Source of the DNA: Symbiodinium natans
Taxonomy: Eukaryota; Sar; Dinophyceae; Suessiales; Symbiodiniaceae
Direction: 5' to 3'
DNA length: 64,000 bases
Assembly (NCBI GenBank): GCA_905221605.1
Contig: CAJNDS010002289.1
Location: 411,477 to 475,476, forward strand
The position numbers were made by a program, and so were the translations under genes. The notes below the pieces were generated by a model, which was not told where the DNA came from, ran no database searches, and saw only the letters and a program-made list of their open reading frames with translations. This document shows positions 62,841 to 64,000 of the stretch, in pieces (the first letter of the stretch is position 1; each line of letters begins with the position of its first letter).

Positions 62841-63872
62841 AAAGCTACCTCGGCGCCCACTGCTGGATGGACCTCGAAGGCAATCTGTCGCGGGGTTCCT
62901 TACTTAGCTCCAGTCACCTACCTTTTTTTTTTTTTTTTGGGGGGGGGGGTGGGGGGGGGGGGGGGGTTGGGGGGGGTGGGGGGGTTGGGGGGGTGGGGGG
63001 CTTGGGGGGTTGGGGAAGGGCCTCCCCAGTGTATTCGGGTTGTGAACCTCTGGTTTGTAGGTTTTCGAGTTGCAGGTACTAGCTACTCCATACGGGCGCT
63101 CGAAACCCCAATTATAGCTGCACTCCCTAAGTCCTGTAATAGACCCTTTTCACCCTAGAAACCCTACAAGCCCCATGAACCCAATTATCAACCCTCGAAG
63201 CCCTCAAAAGCCTATAAGCCCCCCTTAACCCTACTAACCCTATGAACCCTAAAAACCCTATTGACCCTCTAAACCCCATAAACCCTACTAAACCCTATAC
63301 ACCCCAGAGACCCTATAAACCCTAATTATAAAGACCCTATAAACCGTGTAAACCCTACAAACCCTATACACCGCATGAACCTCATAAACCCTACGAACCC
63401 TATAAACCCTAAACTTGATTCTCCCTAAACCCCAAACCCTAAACCCCATAAACCCTACTAACCCTATAAACCCCAAAGTTGAGTCTCCGGGGGCACCTCA
63501 GGAGCAGCCACCTGGTTGGGGTTTGGGATTTGGAGCCCTAAACTAAACCCTAAACCCTAAACCCTAAACCCTAAACCCTAAAGCCCTAAAGCCCTAAAGC
63601 CCTAAAGCCCTAAAGCCCTAAAGCCCTAAAGCCCTAAAGCCCTAAAGCCCTAAAGCCCCAAAGCCCGAAAACCTAAACCCTAAACCCCAAACCCTAAAAC
63701 CCTAAACCCTAAACCCTAAACCCTAAACCCTAAACCCTAAACCCTAAACCCTAAACCCAATTTTGGCCTTACAGCCCTTGGAGCTTTTCGGGCTGAGAGG
63801 CTCGGAGGATGAAGAATTGGCTGTGCTCGGCGATCTCGTCGCGGAAAGCGCAGGAGCAGTGAAGCCTCAGGG
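62841..63872 (+). CDS. Exon group M, unknown, runs off the window
   Basis: Exon 62841-62894 reads SYLGAHCWMDLEGNLSR (another frame is also open) with a GTTCC donor. Exon 63775-63872 reads PLELFGLRGSEDEELAVLGD, then LVAESAGAVKPQG, after TTACAG, with a GTGTTTAG donor. Each is preceded by a long CCCTAAA array, and the second is followed by TTTAGGG. The gene continues beyond the window. Confidence 0.45.
63160..63475. repeat. Degenerate CCCTATAAA array
   Basis: Loose 9-bp CCCTATAAA/CCCTACTAA units. A similar tract lies at about 33515-33635. Confidence 0.8.
63543..63758. repeat. Telomere-like array with an AAAGCCCT block
   Basis: CCCTAAA units flank about ten units of 8-bp AAAGCCCT (63580-63660). 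The array ends about 15 bp before exon 63775. Confidence 0.95.
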
Positions 63873-64000
63873 GTGTTTAGGGTTTAGGGTTTAGGGTCTA
63901 GGGGTGTAGGGTTTACGATTTGGGGTTTAGGGTTTAGGGTTCGGTTTAATGTCTAGGGTTTAGGGCATAACCAAGGGTTTAGGGGGTGTAGGGGTTAGTG

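Noticed and set aside
1-64000. tRNA, rRNA or snRNA genes
   Set aside because: I looked for tRNA A/B box patterns and conserved rRNA segments by eye and saw none that held up. A covariance-model search would be decisive.

Overview
The window is nuclear DNA of a eukaryotic protist. The best guess is a dinoflagellate or a close alveolate relative: telomere-type TTTAGGG/CCCTAAA repeats occur throughout, every supportable exon is on the + strand, exons are short (about 30-130 nt), several inferred donors are GC rather than GT, and AT-rich and GC-rich stretches are intermixed. The evidence for this group is indirect, and a chromerid or another alga with TTTAGGG telomeres cannot be excluded.

Layout. 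0.9-3.2 kb holds a degraded tandem (A-B-A-B) coding-like block of unknown family. 4.4-14.3 kb holds the one multi-exon gene I can name: a protein with an FKBP-type peptidyl-prolyl isomerase domain, an acidic linker and a CS (p23/NudC-like) domain, in about 18 small exons whose phases mostly fit. After it, all on the + strand, come groups of exon-like islands: 16.3-23.3, 23.9-26.8, 27.6-34.6, 35.0-37.2, 37.5-41.0, 41.6-42.9, 43.6-44.8, 45.1-49.9, 53.2-61.3, 61.9-62.6 and 62.8-63.9 kb. Many chain in phase and several end in a stop, but I do not recognise their products. 51.66-52.79 kb is a single uninterrupted 376-codon ORF with a proline-rich N-terminus and a RapZ C-terminal-like domain (CSAGKHRS motif).

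The space between exons is filled by (i) short telomere-like arrays with many locally homogenised variants, (ii) at least a dozen families of about 70-370 bp non-coding elements with terminal inverted repeats (MITE-like), some nearly identical between copies, and (iii) homopolymer and AT-dinucleotide tracts.

The main observation is an ordered arrangement of the telomere-like arrays around exons. On the coding strand, G-rich TTTAGGG arrays usually follow an exon (intron 5' end) and C-rich CCCTAAA arrays usually precede the next exon (intron 3' end). The two ends of many introns are therefore complementary and could pair in the pre-mRNA. The repeat unit often supplies the splice site itself (GTTTAGGG donors, TTTAG|G acceptors). 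Telomere-like tracts also sit inside otherwise conserved MITE copies, and some insertions are flanked by 17-35 bp direct duplications of exon sequence. This suggests that telomere-like DNA and MITEs create or remodel introns here. All gene models are read by eye; no alignment or transcript data were available.
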